Positions 33,435 through 42,621 are shown, counted from the stretch's first letter. The stretch: DNA of 64,000 nucleotides from Phocaeicola vulgatus ATCC 8482 (GCF_000012825.1 NC_009614.1:3844001-3908000), one strand, 5' to 3'. Made by a program: numbers and translations. Notes: a model not told the origin generated them from the sequence alone.

Positions 33435-35759
33435 ATGAAGAAAAGCGCACGCCCATATATATGCACATTTATTATAGCACTATGCACCTCGTGTTCGGTC
33501 AGTAAATTTATTCCTGAGGATAAATATTTATTGGATGAGGTCAGGATTGTATCTGAAACGAAGGAGGTGAAGCCGTCACTATTCAATTCATATATTCGTC
33601 AGAATCCTAATGCCAAATGGTTCAATTTGGTTAAGATACCTATGCGTACTTATTGCGTCTCAGGCGTGGACTCCACTAAATGGATTAATCGTTTTTTTAG
33701 GAAGATTGGTGATGCTCCGGTAATCTATGATGAATCTGTTGCCCTGAAATCCCAGGAGGAAATAGAGAAAGCGGTACGTAATATGGGGTATATGGGGGCT
33801 ACTGTGCACCTGGATAAAAAAACGAGGAAGAACAAATTGAAATTGGCTTACCGTATTCATGCCGGGCATCCTTATAAGGTACGTCATGTGGTGTATGATA
33901 TAGATGATTTGGTTATCAGTGACTACATGCGGCAGGTTTCTGCCCAAAGTTTGTTGGCGCCCGGTATGCTGTTTGATGTGAATGTGCTGGATGCTGAACG
34001 GCAGCGGATTACCAAATTATTGCAGAATAAGGGTTATTATAAGTTCAACAAGGATTTTTTGGTCTATCAGGCGGATACGGCTAGAAATACCTATTTGGTG
34101 GACTTGACTTTAAGATTACTTCCTTATCAGCGTAGAAAAGAAGATTTGCCGCAGAAGCATAGACAATACAAGGTGGGAGAAGTGAATTTTCTGGCGGATG
34201 ATGAAATCATGTCGGTACAGGAAGGTACTTTGGAAGAATTTGATTCTTTGCGATACAAAGGATATAGTATGTATTACAAGGGAAAGGCTTTTCTCCGTCC
34301 GCAAGTGTTGGTTGATTTCAATCGTATCCGTCCGGGAGAACTGTATAGTGAACAGGATGTGCAAAACACCTATTCCAATCTGGGGCGTTTGCGTGCCTTG
34401 AAATACTCTAATATTCGTTTTCGTGAAGTGAATGGAGAAAATGGTACGCAACTGGACGCATACGTATTTTTGGCGAAGAACAAAAATAAATCCATGGCGT
34501 TTGAAGTAGAAGGAACTAATTCGGCTGGTGACTTGGGAGCGGCTGCCTCGGTTTCTTTTCAGCACCGCAATGTATTCAAAGGTTCCGAAACCTTTATGAT
34601 GAAAGTGCGTGGCGCTTATGAGGCCATTACGGGATTGGGGGTGGCTTCACAGGATTATGTGAATGATAATTACATGGAGTATGGGGTAGAAAGCAGCTTG
34701 AATTTCCCTCAGTTCATGTTTCCTTTTCTATCATCGAATTTTAAAAAGAAAATTAGAGCGACTTCAGAGGTCGGCTTAAAGTTCACATCGCAAGTTCGTC
34801 CGGAATTTTCGCGTACACTGGCTTCTGCTTCATGGAGTTATAAATGGACTGACAGGAAACGTATGCAACACCGTTTGGATTTGGTAGATGTCAATTATGT
34901 ATATATGCCTAGAAAGTCATCGGCTTTTCAGGAATATTTGGACAGCATGAGTCTGAGGAATTCAGCTTTGAAAGCCAGTTATGAAAATCAGCTTGTTGTG
35001 CGTACAGGGTACAGCTTTACCTATAACAGTGCAGGAAACGCCATGATGCGTACACCTACTAAAAATTCCTATTCTATTCGTGCCAATATTGAAGAGGCTG
35101 GTAATTTACTGTATGCTGCTTCCAAATTGGTTCACCCTAATCCGAAAGATGGAGAAGATTATGTGCTGGCGAATATTCCTTTTGCTCAATATGTGAAAGC
35201 AGATTTTGATTTTGCAAAGAATTTCATGATAGATCCGCGTAACTCATTTGTGTTTCATATAGGAGTGGGGGTGGCTTATCCGTATGGTAACTCTAAAATG
35301 CTTCCTTTTGAAAAGAGGTATTTTTCCGGTGGCGCGAACAGTGTACGTGGGTGGTCTGTACGTTCTTTAGGACCTGGTGTTTATAAAGGTAGTGAGGATG
35401 GGAGAATGGACTTTATCAACCAGGCTGGTGATATTAAATTGGACTTGAATATAGAATATCGTACTCATTTGTTTTGGAAATTGAATGGAGCGGCTTTTGT
35501 GGATGCCGGTAATATCTGGACTATTCGTGATGACTCCGGACAGGAAGGTGGTTTGTTCAAATTTAACGAGTTTTATAAACAGATAGCTGTAGCATACGGT
35601 TTGGGAATCCGCCTTGATCTGGATTATTTGATTTTGCGTTTTGACGGTGGCATGAAGGCCATAAATCCTGTGGAAACAGGTAAAAAGCGATATCCTGTTA
35701 TCCGACCACGCTTTAGCCGTGATTTTGCTTTTCACTTTGCAGTAGGTTATCCATTTTAA
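33435..35759 (+). CDS. tamL: BamA/TamA family outer-membrane lipoprotein (TamL type)
   Basis: A 774-residue Omp85 protein. The signal peptide ends in a lipobox (IIALCTSC, Cys near residue 16), which marks the lipidated TamL form of Bacteroidetes rather than BamA. POTRA-like domains occupy about 25-330 (EIEKAVRNMGYMGATVHLDK; GELYSEQDVQNTYSNLGRL). The 16-strand barrel follows from about 360 and includes the lid-lock motif VRGW in GGANSVRGWSVRSLGPG. It ends in a Phe strand (FAFHFAVGYPF). TamL usually pairs with TamB, but no tamB follows here, which is worth noting. Two small genes follow closely. Confidence 0.87.
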   Translation: MKKSARPYICTFIIALCTSCSVSKFIPEDKYLLDEVRIVSETKEVKPSLFNSYIRQNPNAKWFNLVKIPMRTYCVSGVDSTKWINRFFRKIGDAPVIYDESVALKSQEEIEKAVRNMGYMGATVHLDKKTRKNKLKLAYRIHAGHPYKVRHVVYDIDDLVISDYMRQVSAQSLLAPGMLFDVNVLDAERQRITKLLQNKGYYKFNKDFLVYQADTARNTYLVDLTLRLLPYQRRKEDLPQKHRQYKVGEVNFLADDEIMSVQEGTLEEFDSLRYKGYSMYYKGKAFLRPQVLVDFNRIRPGELYSEQDVQNTYSNLGRLRALKYSNIRFREVNGENGTQLDAYVFLAKNKNKSMAFEVEGTNSAGDLGAAASVSFQHRNVFKGSETFMMKVRGAYEAITGLGVASQDYVNDNYMEYGVESSLNFPQFMFPFLSSNFKKKIRATSEVGLKFTSQVRPEFSRTLASASWSYKWTDRKRMQHRLDLVDVNYVYMPRKSSAFQEYLDSMSLRNSALKASYENQLVVRTGYSFTYNSAGNAMMRTPTKNSYSIRANIEEAGNLLYAASKLVHPNPKDGEDYVLANIPFAQYVKADFDFAKNFMIDPRNSFVFHIGVGVAYPYGNSKMLPFEKRYFSGGANSVRGWSVRSLGPGVYKGSEDGRMDFINQAGDIKLDLNIEYRTHLFWKLNGAAFVDAGNIWTIRDDSGQEGGLFKFNEFYKQIAVAYGLGIRLDLDYLILRFDGGMKAINPVETGKKRYPVIRPRFSRDFAFHFAVGYPF

Positions 35760-35775
35760 AGAAAATATATATAAT

Positions 35776-36024
35776 ATGATAAAAGAAAGAAAGAGAACAT
35801 ATACTCAAGAAGAGGTTAATGAGTTGAAAAAATGGTTTGATTCTCAGGAACTTCCCCCAACAATGCAGATAGATAAGGCTGCTTTTACTCCTAATTTAAA
35901 GGATACGGTAGATATGCTGTTTGAACAGGCCTATGTATGCTACGAAAATCCCAAAATGCAGGGATGCCTTTATTTGTTAGAGAAAATTAAGAGCAATTTG
36001 GAAAAAAACGGGACAGGAGCGTGA
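35776..36024 (+). CDS. small conserved protein, DUF6965-like
   Basis: An 82-residue soluble protein that starts MIKERKRTYTQEEVNELKKW and continues FDSQELPPTMQIDKAAFTPN; the pattern EExxELKxWFxxxxLPxxxxI resembles the small DUF6965 family, but I give this tentatively. It is 16 nt behind tamL and probably in its transcript. There are no membrane segments and the function is unknown. Confidence 0.6.
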   Translation: MIKERKRTYTQEEVNELKKWFDSQELPPTMQIDKAAFTPNLKDTVDMLFEQAYVCYENPKMQGCLYLLEKIKSNLEKNGTGA

Positions 36025-36076
36025 GCAATTATCATTTCATATTGTTATCAAGGTATTATAATTTAATACTGGCAGT

Positions 36077-36661
36077 ATGAAGAAGAATTTATTATTGTAT
36101 GGTGTGTTTCTTTGCGCCCTCTCCATATCCTCTTGTTCCGGTGGCTCCAAGAGTAGTCACGTTATGGATAGCAGTAGCATGAGTGTGGAGAATGCGAATG
36201 AAGTGATGAAGTATTATGATACCTCATTGAAAATCTTGAAAGACTTAGTTAATGAGAATGAGATAAAAGCGGTGCTGGGCTATTTGGATCAGAAGATGCC
36301 GGTAGATTCTCTGCCTGTGGTATCACAGCCTGTGGTTTCTGTTCAAGATACAGTGTTTGTTTCTAATCCGGGAAATTACTTCAGTGAGAATGATCGTCAG
36401 AATCTGAAGGAAAATTATGGCCGCTTGTTCCGGTCTATTTCCGCATTTTATGAGAACTATAAGACTTACCGGCTGTATATGCAGGATCAATCATATAAAA
36501 AGGATAATAATGCTTTGGCGGATAAGATAAGAAAAGAGGAGCTATTATTGAGTATTGCTTTATCTGAATACAAACAGGTTATTTTTGATATATTAACTCC
36601 GATAGTTGAAGGGGCTAAAATAACCCTGACCCCTATAAAGGGAAATGTTAAAGATAAATAG
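36077..36661 (+). CDS. putative lipoprotein of unknown function
   Basis: A 194-residue protein with a signal peptide and lipobox (CALSISSC, Cys20) followed by a Ser-rich tether. The rest is mostly helical with a probable coiled coil (about 85-170; RQNLKENYGRLFRSISAFYE, and NNALADKIRKEELLLSIALS). Its closest resemblance that I can suggest is to YiiG/DUF3829 lipoproteins, but it is shorter and this is a weak guess. It follows the 82-residue gene by 52 nt and may share the tamL transcript. Confidence 0.65.
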   Translation: MKKNLLLYGVFLCALSISSCSGGSKSSHVMDSSSMSVENANEVMKYYDTSLKILKDLVNENEIKAVLGYLDQKMPVDSLPVVSQPVVSVQDTVFVSNPGNYFSENDRQNLKENYGRLFRSISAFYENYKTYRLYMQDQSYKKDNNALADKIRKEELLLSIALSEYKQVIFDILTPIVEGAKITLTPIKGNVKDK

Positions 36662-36668
36662 AAGTATA

Positions 36669-36692
36669 ACAGGCAGCCGGAAGGCTGCCTGT
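36669..36692 (+). terminator. hairpin after the tamL run
   Basis: ACAGGCAGCC-GGAA-GGCTGCCTGT is a perfect 10-bp stem with a GNRA-like tetraloop starting 8 nt after the stop. No strong T-run follows. From 36693 to 37073 I see no gene and only AT-rich sequence. Confidence 0.6.
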
Positions 36693-37073
36693 CTGGATTG
36701 TATTATGTAAATTAAATCCTTGTTGTTCTCTGCTTTGTTGTTGAGGAAGCTATTTCATTTCCAATCTTCTTGATTTTTCTCTCTTAACTATTTTCAGCCT
36801 GTTCAGGAACTATTTTTAGATACATCTTTTATACGTTTCCCCTTTGGAGAAACTTGACATTCCGGTAGGAGATGCTTGCTTGTGGATTTTATTGTTTAAG
36901 CTTGTGCTATAATGATGGAAAAAAACAGAAGGTAGGTATATGGGATAAATAGAACTCGGATGGATCACTGATATTGTTTTAATTGTTCATTTAATAGCTT
37001 GAATATAATAAAATTGTTAATAACTTTCACATAACTTTTCTATAAATAATGTGAAGTTTAATAAGGGGTTTTT

Positions 37074-37081
37074 TATCTTTG
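37074..37081 (+). promoter_or_regulatory. -7 element TATCTTTG before a small gene
   Basis: Consensus box 41 nt before the ATG at 37123; it is the main support that the small ORF is expressed. Confidence 0.5.
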
Positions 37082-37122
37082 TAGCAGATTAATTGTAAAA
37101 AAGTACTGTAATATTATTTGTT

Positions 37123-37341
37123 ATGGAAAAATCGTATGTTATAAATAGAATTAAAGAATTATGCAATAAAAAGAATGATAGGGAGATAGCTTTGGATTTC
37201 TTTTATAATAATAGGATATTTCATGCAAAATATTTATTTTTAGGCAATGACCTTTATGTTACAGATACACTAAATGTTATTGAGTTAAAGGATTTGGATA
37301 TGGGAGTTTTGAGCAGAATTAGCGAATTATTAAAAATATAA
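37123..37341 (+). CDS. small hypothetical protein (72 aa)
   Basis: A 72-residue ORF (MEKSYVINRIKELCNKKNDR...) with no family I recognise. It has a helical start, then beta-like segments (RIFHAKYLFLGNDLYVTDTL) and a helical end. A promoter box precedes it at the right distance and a terminator follows, which favours a real gene. Its AT-rich composition differs from its neighbours. Confidence 0.5.
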   Translation: MEKSYVINRIKELCNKKNDREIALDFFYNNRIFHAKYLFLGNDLYVTDTLNVIELKDLDMGVLSRISELLKI

Positions 37342-37395
37342 GATAACTGATTTTCCTTGTGCAGTCATTAATGGCTGTACGCTCATTTGTATTTT

Positions 37396-37427
37396 AAAGC
37401 GGCGGCCCGGGAGGGGTAGCCGCTTTT
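37396..37427 (+). terminator. intrinsic terminator after the 72-aa gene
   Basis: AAAGCGGC/GCCGCTTTT with a GC-rich loop. It also separates this gene from the tRNA genes that run on the opposite strand. Confidence 0.75.
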
Positions 37428-37474
37428 ATTTGACGGGCTTATAAAAAAAGGAATAACCGAAGTTACTCCTTTTG

Positions 37475-37547
37475 TACACCCTCAGGGATTCGAACCCTGG
37501 ACCCACTGATTAAGAGTCAGTTGCTCTACCAACTGAGCTAAGAGTGC
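37475..37547 (-). tRNA. tRNA-Lys (CTT), copy 3 of the cluster
   Basis: A 73-nt cloverleaf on the minus strand starting GCACTCTTAGCTCAGTTGGT, with anticodon loop CTCTTAA (anticodon CTT), T-arm GGGTTCGAATCCC and discriminator A. The acceptor stem pairs GCACTCT with AGGGTGT, including G-U at the first pair. CCA is not encoded. It is last in transcription order. Confidence 0.95.
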
Positions 37548-37567
37548 AAAATGCAAACCATTTTTTG

Positions 37568-37640
37568 TACACCCTCAGGGACTCGAACCCTGGACCCATT
37601 GATTAAGAGTCAATTGCTCTACCAGCTGAGCTAAGAGTGC
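37568..37640 (-). tRNA. tRNA-Lys (CTT), diverged middle copy
   Basis: Same 73-nt structure and anticodon CTT as its neighbours, but with compensated changes in the anticodon stem (AATTGACTCTTAATCAATG), a change in the D-loop (CAGCTGG for CAGTTGG) and one in the T-loop (TTCGAGT for TTCGAAT). CCA is not encoded. Confidence 0.95.
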
Positions 37641-37664
37641 AAATTACAAACTGTTTTTCTTTCG

Positions 37665-37737
37665 TACACCCTCAGGGATTCGAACCCTGGACCCACTGAT
37701 TAAGAGTCAGTTGCTCTACCAACTGAGCTAAGAGTGC
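37665..37737 (-). tRNA. tRNA-Lys (CTT), first copy of the cluster
   Basis: 73 nt, identical to the copy at 37475-37547 over the tRNA body. The three genes lie about 20-25 nt apart on the minus strand and are probably cut from one transcript. Confidence 0.95.
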
Positions 37738-37825
37738 ATTCATTTCTGATTTGCGGTTGCAAAGGTAGGTGTTTTCTTTTAAACATCCAACATTTTGCAC
37801 CATTTTTTTACCTTTTCATCGAAAT

Positions 37826-38629
37826 TTATTCAAACTCATAAACATCTGAAGGTGTATTCCGCTTTAAAGCAATGACTTGCACATCTTTGCCGACGATAAT
37901 CCCTTTGTTTCGTAGTGAGAGTTCTACTGTCTTGTATGCCAGTTCGGGGTGGTTGTTGTCTTTGCTAAGATGACAAAGCCAAATGTATTTAAGACTTTCA
38001 TTGATATTTTCTGCCAAAAAATCGGCGGTTTCGCGGTTACTCATATGTCCATTAGGCCCGGCAATACGTTCTTTTAAATATTGGGGATAAGGTCCCATTT
38101 TCAACATCTCTTCATCGTAATTCGCTTCCAATACCAAATAGTTTGCTTTACATATATATTCGGCGGCAGTGGGGGTGATGTGCCCCAAGTCAGTAAGGAA
38201 AGAAAATATTTTACCGTCTATATTCATGCAATAGCCTACATTGTCAGTTCCGTCGTGAGGCACTTCAAAAGCTGTAATCGTGAAATCTTCCAATTCCATT
38301 GTCTCACCTTTGTGCAGATAGTGTACGCAGGTCGATAATTTCTCGGTCATGCAATAACTTTTGTTGATTCCTGCATGTACTTCCGGAGTGGAGTAAACAG
38401 GAATTCCAAATTTCTCTCCTAAATGCCCTACTGCTTTGATGTGGTCGGCATGATCGTGTGTTATGAATACTGCCCGGATGATATCCAGTCCGATTCCAAG
38501 TTCTTTTAATGTTTTTTTTATTGTACGGATGCCAATGCCTGCATCCACCAATATGCCATATCTGTCTGTTCCGAGAAAATAGCAGTTGCCGCTACTTCCG
38601 CTTGCGAGACTTATAAATTTGATTTTCAT
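37826..38629 (-). CDS. MBL-fold metallo-hydrolase (YycJ/WalJ-like)
   Basis: A 267-residue metallo-beta-lactamase-fold hydrolase. The zinc motif is FITHDHADHIKAV (HxHxDH), with further ligands in EVPHDG and FLTDLGHI and a late His in WLCHLSKDNNHPEL. The start IKFISLASGSSGNCYFLGTD is diagnostic for the YycJ/WalJ group, whose members are thought to be exonuclease-like or to affect cell division, though the role in Bacteroidetes is not known. The -7 box TATATTTG (38685-38692 minus) is upstream. Confidence 0.88.
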   Translation of the reverse strand: MKIKFISLASGSSGNCYFLGTDRYGILVDAGIGIRTIKKTLKELGIGLDIIRAVFITHDHADHIKAVGHLGEKFGIPVYSTPEVHAGINKSYCMTEKLSTCVHYLHKGETMELEDFTITAFEVPHDGTDNVGYCMNIDGKIFSFLTDLGHITPTAAEYICKANYLVLEANYDEEMLKMGPYPQYLKERIAGPNGHMSNRETADFLAENINESLKYIWLCHLSKDNNHPELAYKTVELSLRNKGIIVGKDVQVIALKRNTPSDVYEFE

Positions 38630-38782
38630 TTTGTTGCTCTCCCAATTCTAGTGAATCCCCACGTTTTTTGTGTTAAAAGAGCCGCAAATATACATAAAAA
38701 AAGGAGGAAATAAAATAGAAACAGGCTTTTTCGGAAAGATGATTTAGCGGATATTGTTTTAAAAGAATGCCTGGAATCTGGA

Positions 38783-39745
38783 TTATGGAATACGTAGATA
38801 ATAACCCTTTCCTCTGACTGTTATTAATTTATATTCTTGGAATTCTTTTAAAACTTTCCGGATTGATTTGATGTGTGCATCTATTTTTTCATTGGCATTA
38901 TCATCCGTAGGCCAGAAACTCTTTTTTATTTCTTCACGGCTTACGCAAGTTCCTGCTCTTTCATAAAGCATATTTAGTAAAGTGAGGTCTAATTTCTGAA
39001 TGTTGCACTTTTTGTTTCCTATATACAACTCTTGTTTCTCCATGTCTATGTTCATACGGGTAAGGAGTGTTTGAGTATCCTTTTCCTTTTTAAGAAAAAT
39101 GAGTATGAAAATAAGAATCATCAATTGTCCGATGAGCCAAAAGAGTGTGTTGTCTATGTGTCGTAAAATAGTTTTGAAGTCATAATTTACCCATGCTTGT
39201 ACCTTGATGTTCTGGGTGATATCTACTATGTATCGGGGAGTATTGTATGCCGTTCGGGGAATTGCAGAACTTTGGTCGCTGTGTTGGGAAATGGATTTGT
39301 TATAATAAATAGTTCCGGTCCTGCCGGTTATGCCATGATCGGATAATATTTTTCTAAAGGTTGCATTTAACTCATCGGGCTTTATGGGTTTTAGTTGGGA
39401 TAGAATGTATTGGTTCAGCATACGTTTGGCGGTCTGCTCGTCCAGACTGTCTTTAAAGGTATAGATTGTTTTTCCTTGTCTGGTTCTTATGGTGTAGCTT
39501 TTTACTTTTTGGTGTAGGCTGGGAGCGATAGTATACATTTTTATATCCCAGTTTGTAGGTTCGGGATGATAATAGCTGATGTAGGCAAGTCTTTCATTGT
39601 AATCTTCCGTAATGGCGGATTTGAAAGCGTGGTCTATTTGGGTATTCACTCGTTCGGCACTATTATGAAAAGCGATATAAACAGTATATAGAACGGTGAT
39701 GGTGACTGCCATAAATAAGATAATGTGTGTTTTTGCCCTTTTCAT
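38783..39745 (-). CDS. membrane-tethered winged-helix regulator
   Basis: A 320-residue one-component regulator. An N-terminal helix (IILFMAVTITVLYTVYIAF, about 8-26) leads to a periplasmic domain (27-200) and a second helix (LFWLIGQLMILIFILIFL, about 203-222). The cytoplasmic C-terminus is an OmpR/PhoB winged helix (about 230-320; LDLTLLNMLYERAGTCVSRE, IKSIRKVLKEFQEYKLITVR and GKGYYL). There is no receiver or kinase domain. The topology is the reverse of ToxR/CadC, where the DNA-binding domain is N-terminal. It diverges from the TlpA-like gene, which is its likely target. The -7 box TACTTTTG is at 39763-39770 (minus). Confidence 0.85.
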   Translation of the reverse strand: MKRAKTHIILFMAVTITVLYTVYIAFHNSAERVNTQIDHAFKSAITEDYNERLAYISYYHPEPTNWDIKMYTIAPSLHQKVKSYTIRTRQGKTIYTFKDSLDEQTAKRMLNQYILSQLKPIKPDELNATFRKILSDHGITGRTGTIYYNKSISQHSDQSSAIPRTAYNTPRYIVDITQNIKVQAWVNYDFKTILRHIDNTLFWLIGQLMILIFILIFLKKEKDTQTLLTRMNIDMEKQELYIGNKKCNIQKLDLTLLNMLYERAGTCVSREEIKKSFWPTDDNANEKIDAHIKSIRKVLKEFQEYKLITVRGKGYYLRIP

Positions 39746-39762
39746 CGTATGAATTTTGAATG

Positions 39763-39770
39763 CAAAAGTA
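39763..39770 (-). promoter_or_regulatory. -7 element TACTTTTG of the membrane-tethered regulator
   Basis: Minus-strand TAnnTTTG, 17 nt before the ATG at 39745. Confidence 0.5.
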
Positions 39771-39926
39771 AATAACGTTAAGGAAAAAACAGGTGTTTTA
39801 TCTGATCTTTTTCTGAAAAAGGAGAAAATTCAGAAAGAGTTCAGATAAATATTTTGCAGAGATACAGGCTTTTCTTCTTCTTTGCGTCAGCAAAATATTT
39901 TGCGAATCAATAAAAGCAAGAAACGT

Positions 39927-41126
39927 ATGAGAACAAAAGCTGTTTTATTTTTTCTCTTGTTATTGCCGGTATATGTGGTGAATGGCCAAGATGACAAGAG
40001 AGAGTATTTGAAAAAGGTGTTGGATAATTTAGAGCAGATTAAGTCAGCAACGTATAAAGTAGAGGGCGAAGTCTGGAATCCTGGTGATACAATTCCTTCC
40101 AGTATTAGAAAATATATGGTGAAAGAGTTCGATAATCCGGCTGATTCTACGATAGGGGCAAGTTTTGTGAATTTGGGAACAGATGATGGTAAAGAGTTCC
40201 AATTCGGTTATAATGGTGAAGTACGTGTGTTGGTGAATCATGCTGTCAAGGAAATAAAAATCGATAATTTTACCACCAGACCGTTACCTTTCAGACCGTT
40301 GACCCCACCTTTCTTTAATTATTGCAAGAATATTGTCAGGTATACTTTGGAAACAGAAGACAGCATAGTTACCACATTGGAAGATTGTGGGGATTATTTT
40401 CATTTTAAACTTGTCATAAACGAAGATACACAAGTGGAGTTCTTTGGTAAAGCTTATCACATGCCTCCACCTCCTTTTTATGTAGAGCCGACCTCTATTT
40501 ATGAACTGTGGATTCACAAGTCGAATGGTTTGCCTTATAAGAAACGGAGAGCGATGTCCCATAATATATCGGTGGAAACTTGCTGTAATGTGGAAATAAA
40601 CAAAGAAACAATTGACAGGTTTGATGTTTTCGATTATGTTCCGCAAGGTTATGAAACAAAAAAATATGATTATGGCGCTCCTTCCAGGAATATGGCCGCT
40701 AATCTGACGGGTAAGAAAGCACCAGAATGGACATTGAATGATATAAAGGAGCGTCCCGTGTCATTGAGTGATTTGAAAAGTAAGGTCATCTTGGTAAATA
40801 TAACAGGAATAGGCTGTGGAGCTTGCCAGGCTTCTATCCCTTTTCTGAAAGAACTGAAAAGAAAGTACCAAGAAGAAGATTTTGAATTGGTAGCCATTGA
40901 AAGTTGGAGCCGGATGCATTCACTTCAGAATTATGCAAAGAGAAAGGAATTGAATTATATGTTTTTGGATGGAGATGATAAAGTGATAGAAGATTACCGG
41001 ACGGGTGGGGCAGCTCCGTACTTTTTTATTTTGGATAAAGAACGGATTATACGGAAAGTCATCCGAGGATATGGCATGGGAAAAACCGACAAGGAAATAA
41101 CGGAGACTATAGAAGAATTGCTATGA
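39927..41126 (+). CDS. TlpA-like thioredoxin-fold protein, secreted
   Basis: A 399-residue envelope protein. A signal peptide (MRTKAVLFFLLLLPVYVVNG) is followed by a 240-residue domain of unknown fold (DKREYLKKVLDNLEQIKSAT...) and a C-terminal thioredoxin-like domain (about 270-399; GKKAPEWTLNDIKERPVSLS). The active site is CGAC (in GIGCGACQASIPFL) and the cis-Pro loop is GGAAPYFFI. TlpA/ResA proteins reduce or oxidise exported Cys residues. It diverges from the membrane-tethered regulator. ATG at 39927 is chosen over an upstream TTG because two ATATTTTG boxes lie just before it. Confidence 0.83.
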   Translation: MRTKAVLFFLLLLPVYVVNGQDDKREYLKKVLDNLEQIKSATYKVEGEVWNPGDTIPSSIRKYMVKEFDNPADSTIGASFVNLGTDDGKEFQFGYNGEVRVLVNHAVKEIKIDNFTTRPLPFRPLTPPFFNYCKNIVRYTLETEDSIVTTLEDCGDYFHFKLVINEDTQVEFFGKAYHMPPPPFYVEPTSIYELWIHKSNGLPYKKRRAMSHNISVETCCNVEINKETIDRFDVFDYVPQGYETKKYDYGAPSRNMAANLTGKKAPEWTLNDIKERPVSLSDLKSKVILVNITGIGCGACQASIPFLKELKRKYQEEDFELVAIESWSRMHSLQNYAKRKELNYMFLDGDDKVIEDYRTGGAAPYFFILDKERIIRKVIRGYGMGKTDKEITETIEELL

Positions 41127-41130
41127 CTGG

Positions 41131-41187
41131 AATGAGGATGGAACAAAAAGTGAAAACTTTTGCAGACACATTTGTTCCATCCTCATT
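41131..41187. terminator. bidirectional terminator between TlpA-like gene and uxaC
   Basis: AATGAGGATGGAACAAA (41131-41147) and TTTGTTCCATCCTCATT (41171-41187) form a perfect 17-bp stem. A smaller palindrome ATTCTGAC-GGTT-GTCAGAAT (41202-41221) overlaps the uxaC stop codon. Confidence 0.8.
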
Positions 41188-41214
41188 TATTTATATTCAG
41201 CATTCTGACGGTTG

Positions 41215-42621
41215 TCAGAATTGGAAGAACTTCTTGGCATTATTATAGCAGATATCTTCCACCATCTGATTGACGCGTTCTATTTCGCAAGCAGGGATTT
41301 CGCCGTTTTCCACATCATTACCCAGCAAGTTGCACAAAGTACGGCGGAAATATTCGTGACGCGGATAAGACAGGAATGAACGAGAGTCTGTCAGCATACC
41401 TACGAAGCGGCTCAACAAGCCTAACAATGACAGTGCATTCATCTGCTTTTCCATACCGTCTTTCTGATCGAGGAACCACCATCCGGAACCGAATTGAATC
41501 TTGCCTGGAATTGTGCCATCCTGGAAGTTGCCTAACATGGTGGCAATTACTTCATTGGCGCAAGGATTCAAGTTGTAAAGGATAGTTTTGGTCAGTTTTC
41601 CTTCTGTATTCAGGCGGTCAAGGAATTTAGCCATCGCTTTGGCGGTGGTAAACTCACCGATTGAATCGAAACCGGTATCAGGTCCCAGAAGTTTGAACAT
41701 CTTGGTGTTGTTGTTGCGGATTGCTCCATAGTGGAACTGCTGGGTCCATCCTTTTTCCCAATCCATTTCCCCAAATACGATCAGCATGGCTGATTTGAAT
41801 TTCAGAATTTCTTCCTTGGTCAGTTCTGTACCACCATATACCTTATTAAATATAGCATTGATTTCAGCATCAGTATAGTCTTCAGCATAAAACTCTTCAA
41901 TTCCGTGGTCAGACAATTTACAACCTTGTTCAGCAAAGAAGTCATGACGTTTCCGCAAAGCAGCCACCATGTCATCGAAAGAAGATATCGTGACACCGCT
42001 TACAGCAGACAATTTTTCCATATAAGCACGGAAATCAGCGGGAACTTCTACTGCCATCGCCTTGTCCGGACGCCAAGTGGGAAGCATTTTAATTTCGAAT
42101 CCGCTTTCACGGGTTTTGATGTGATATTCCAATGAATCTACCGGATCATCGGTTGTACAAACGGTTTCCACATGATAACGACGCATCATGCCTCGTGCGG
42201 AGTATTCCGGTTTGGCAAGCTTTTCATTACATTCATCAAAAATCTCGCGGGCAGTTTTCGGATTCAATACTTTATTGATTCCAAATGCGGTTTTCAATTC
42301 CAAATGAGTCCAATGGTATAATGGGTTGCGGAAGGTATAAGGAACTGTTTCCGCCCATTTTTCAAATTTTTCCCAGTCCGTGGTGTCTTTACCGGTACAA
42401 TAACGTTCGTCCACACCGTTGGTACGCATGGCACGCCATTTATAGTGGTCTCCACCCAACCAGATTTCTGTCAGTGACTTAAACTGATAGTCATCAGCAA
42501 CCATCTGGGGAATCAGGTGGCAGTGGTAATCGATAATAGGCATTTTAGCCGCATGTTCATGATACAACTTCTGCGCAGTTTCTGTCTGAAGCAGGAAGTT
42601 TTCATCCATAAAGTTTTTCAT
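41215..42621 (-). CDS. uxaC: glucuronate isomerase (uronate isomerase)
   Basis: UxaC (468 residues) converts D-glucuronate to D-fructuronate and D-galacturonate to D-tagaturonate, the entry step of the isomerase pathway. It belongs to the amidohydrolase superfamily; the metal-binding HxH is visible in MPIIDYHCHLIPQ. Other family blocks are VCTTDDPVDSLEYH, DTGFDSIGEF and SFLSYPRHEYFRR. Full length. It diverges from uxaB, with face-to-face promoters in the 325-bp gap. Confidence 0.97.
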   Translation of the reverse strand: MKNFMDENFLLQTETAQKLYHEHAAKMPIIDYHCHLIPQMVADDYQFKSLTEIWLGGDHYKWRAMRTNGVDERYCTGKDTTDWEKFEKWAETVPYTFRNPLYHWTHLELKTAFGINKVLNPKTAREIFDECNEKLAKPEYSARGMMRRYHVETVCTTDDPVDSLEYHIKTRESGFEIKMLPTWRPDKAMAVEVPADFRAYMEKLSAVSGVTISSFDDMVAALRKRHDFFAEQGCKLSDHGIEEFYAEDYTDAEINAIFNKVYGGTELTKEEILKFKSAMLIVFGEMDWEKGWTQQFHYGAIRNNNTKMFKLLGPDTGFDSIGEFTTAKAMAKFLDRLNTEGKLTKTILYNLNPCANEVIATMLGNFQDGTIPGKIQFGSGWWFLDQKDGMEKQMNALSLLGLLSRFVGMLTDSRSFLSYPRHEYFRRTLCNLLGNDVENGEIPACEIERVNQMVEDICYNNAKKFFQF

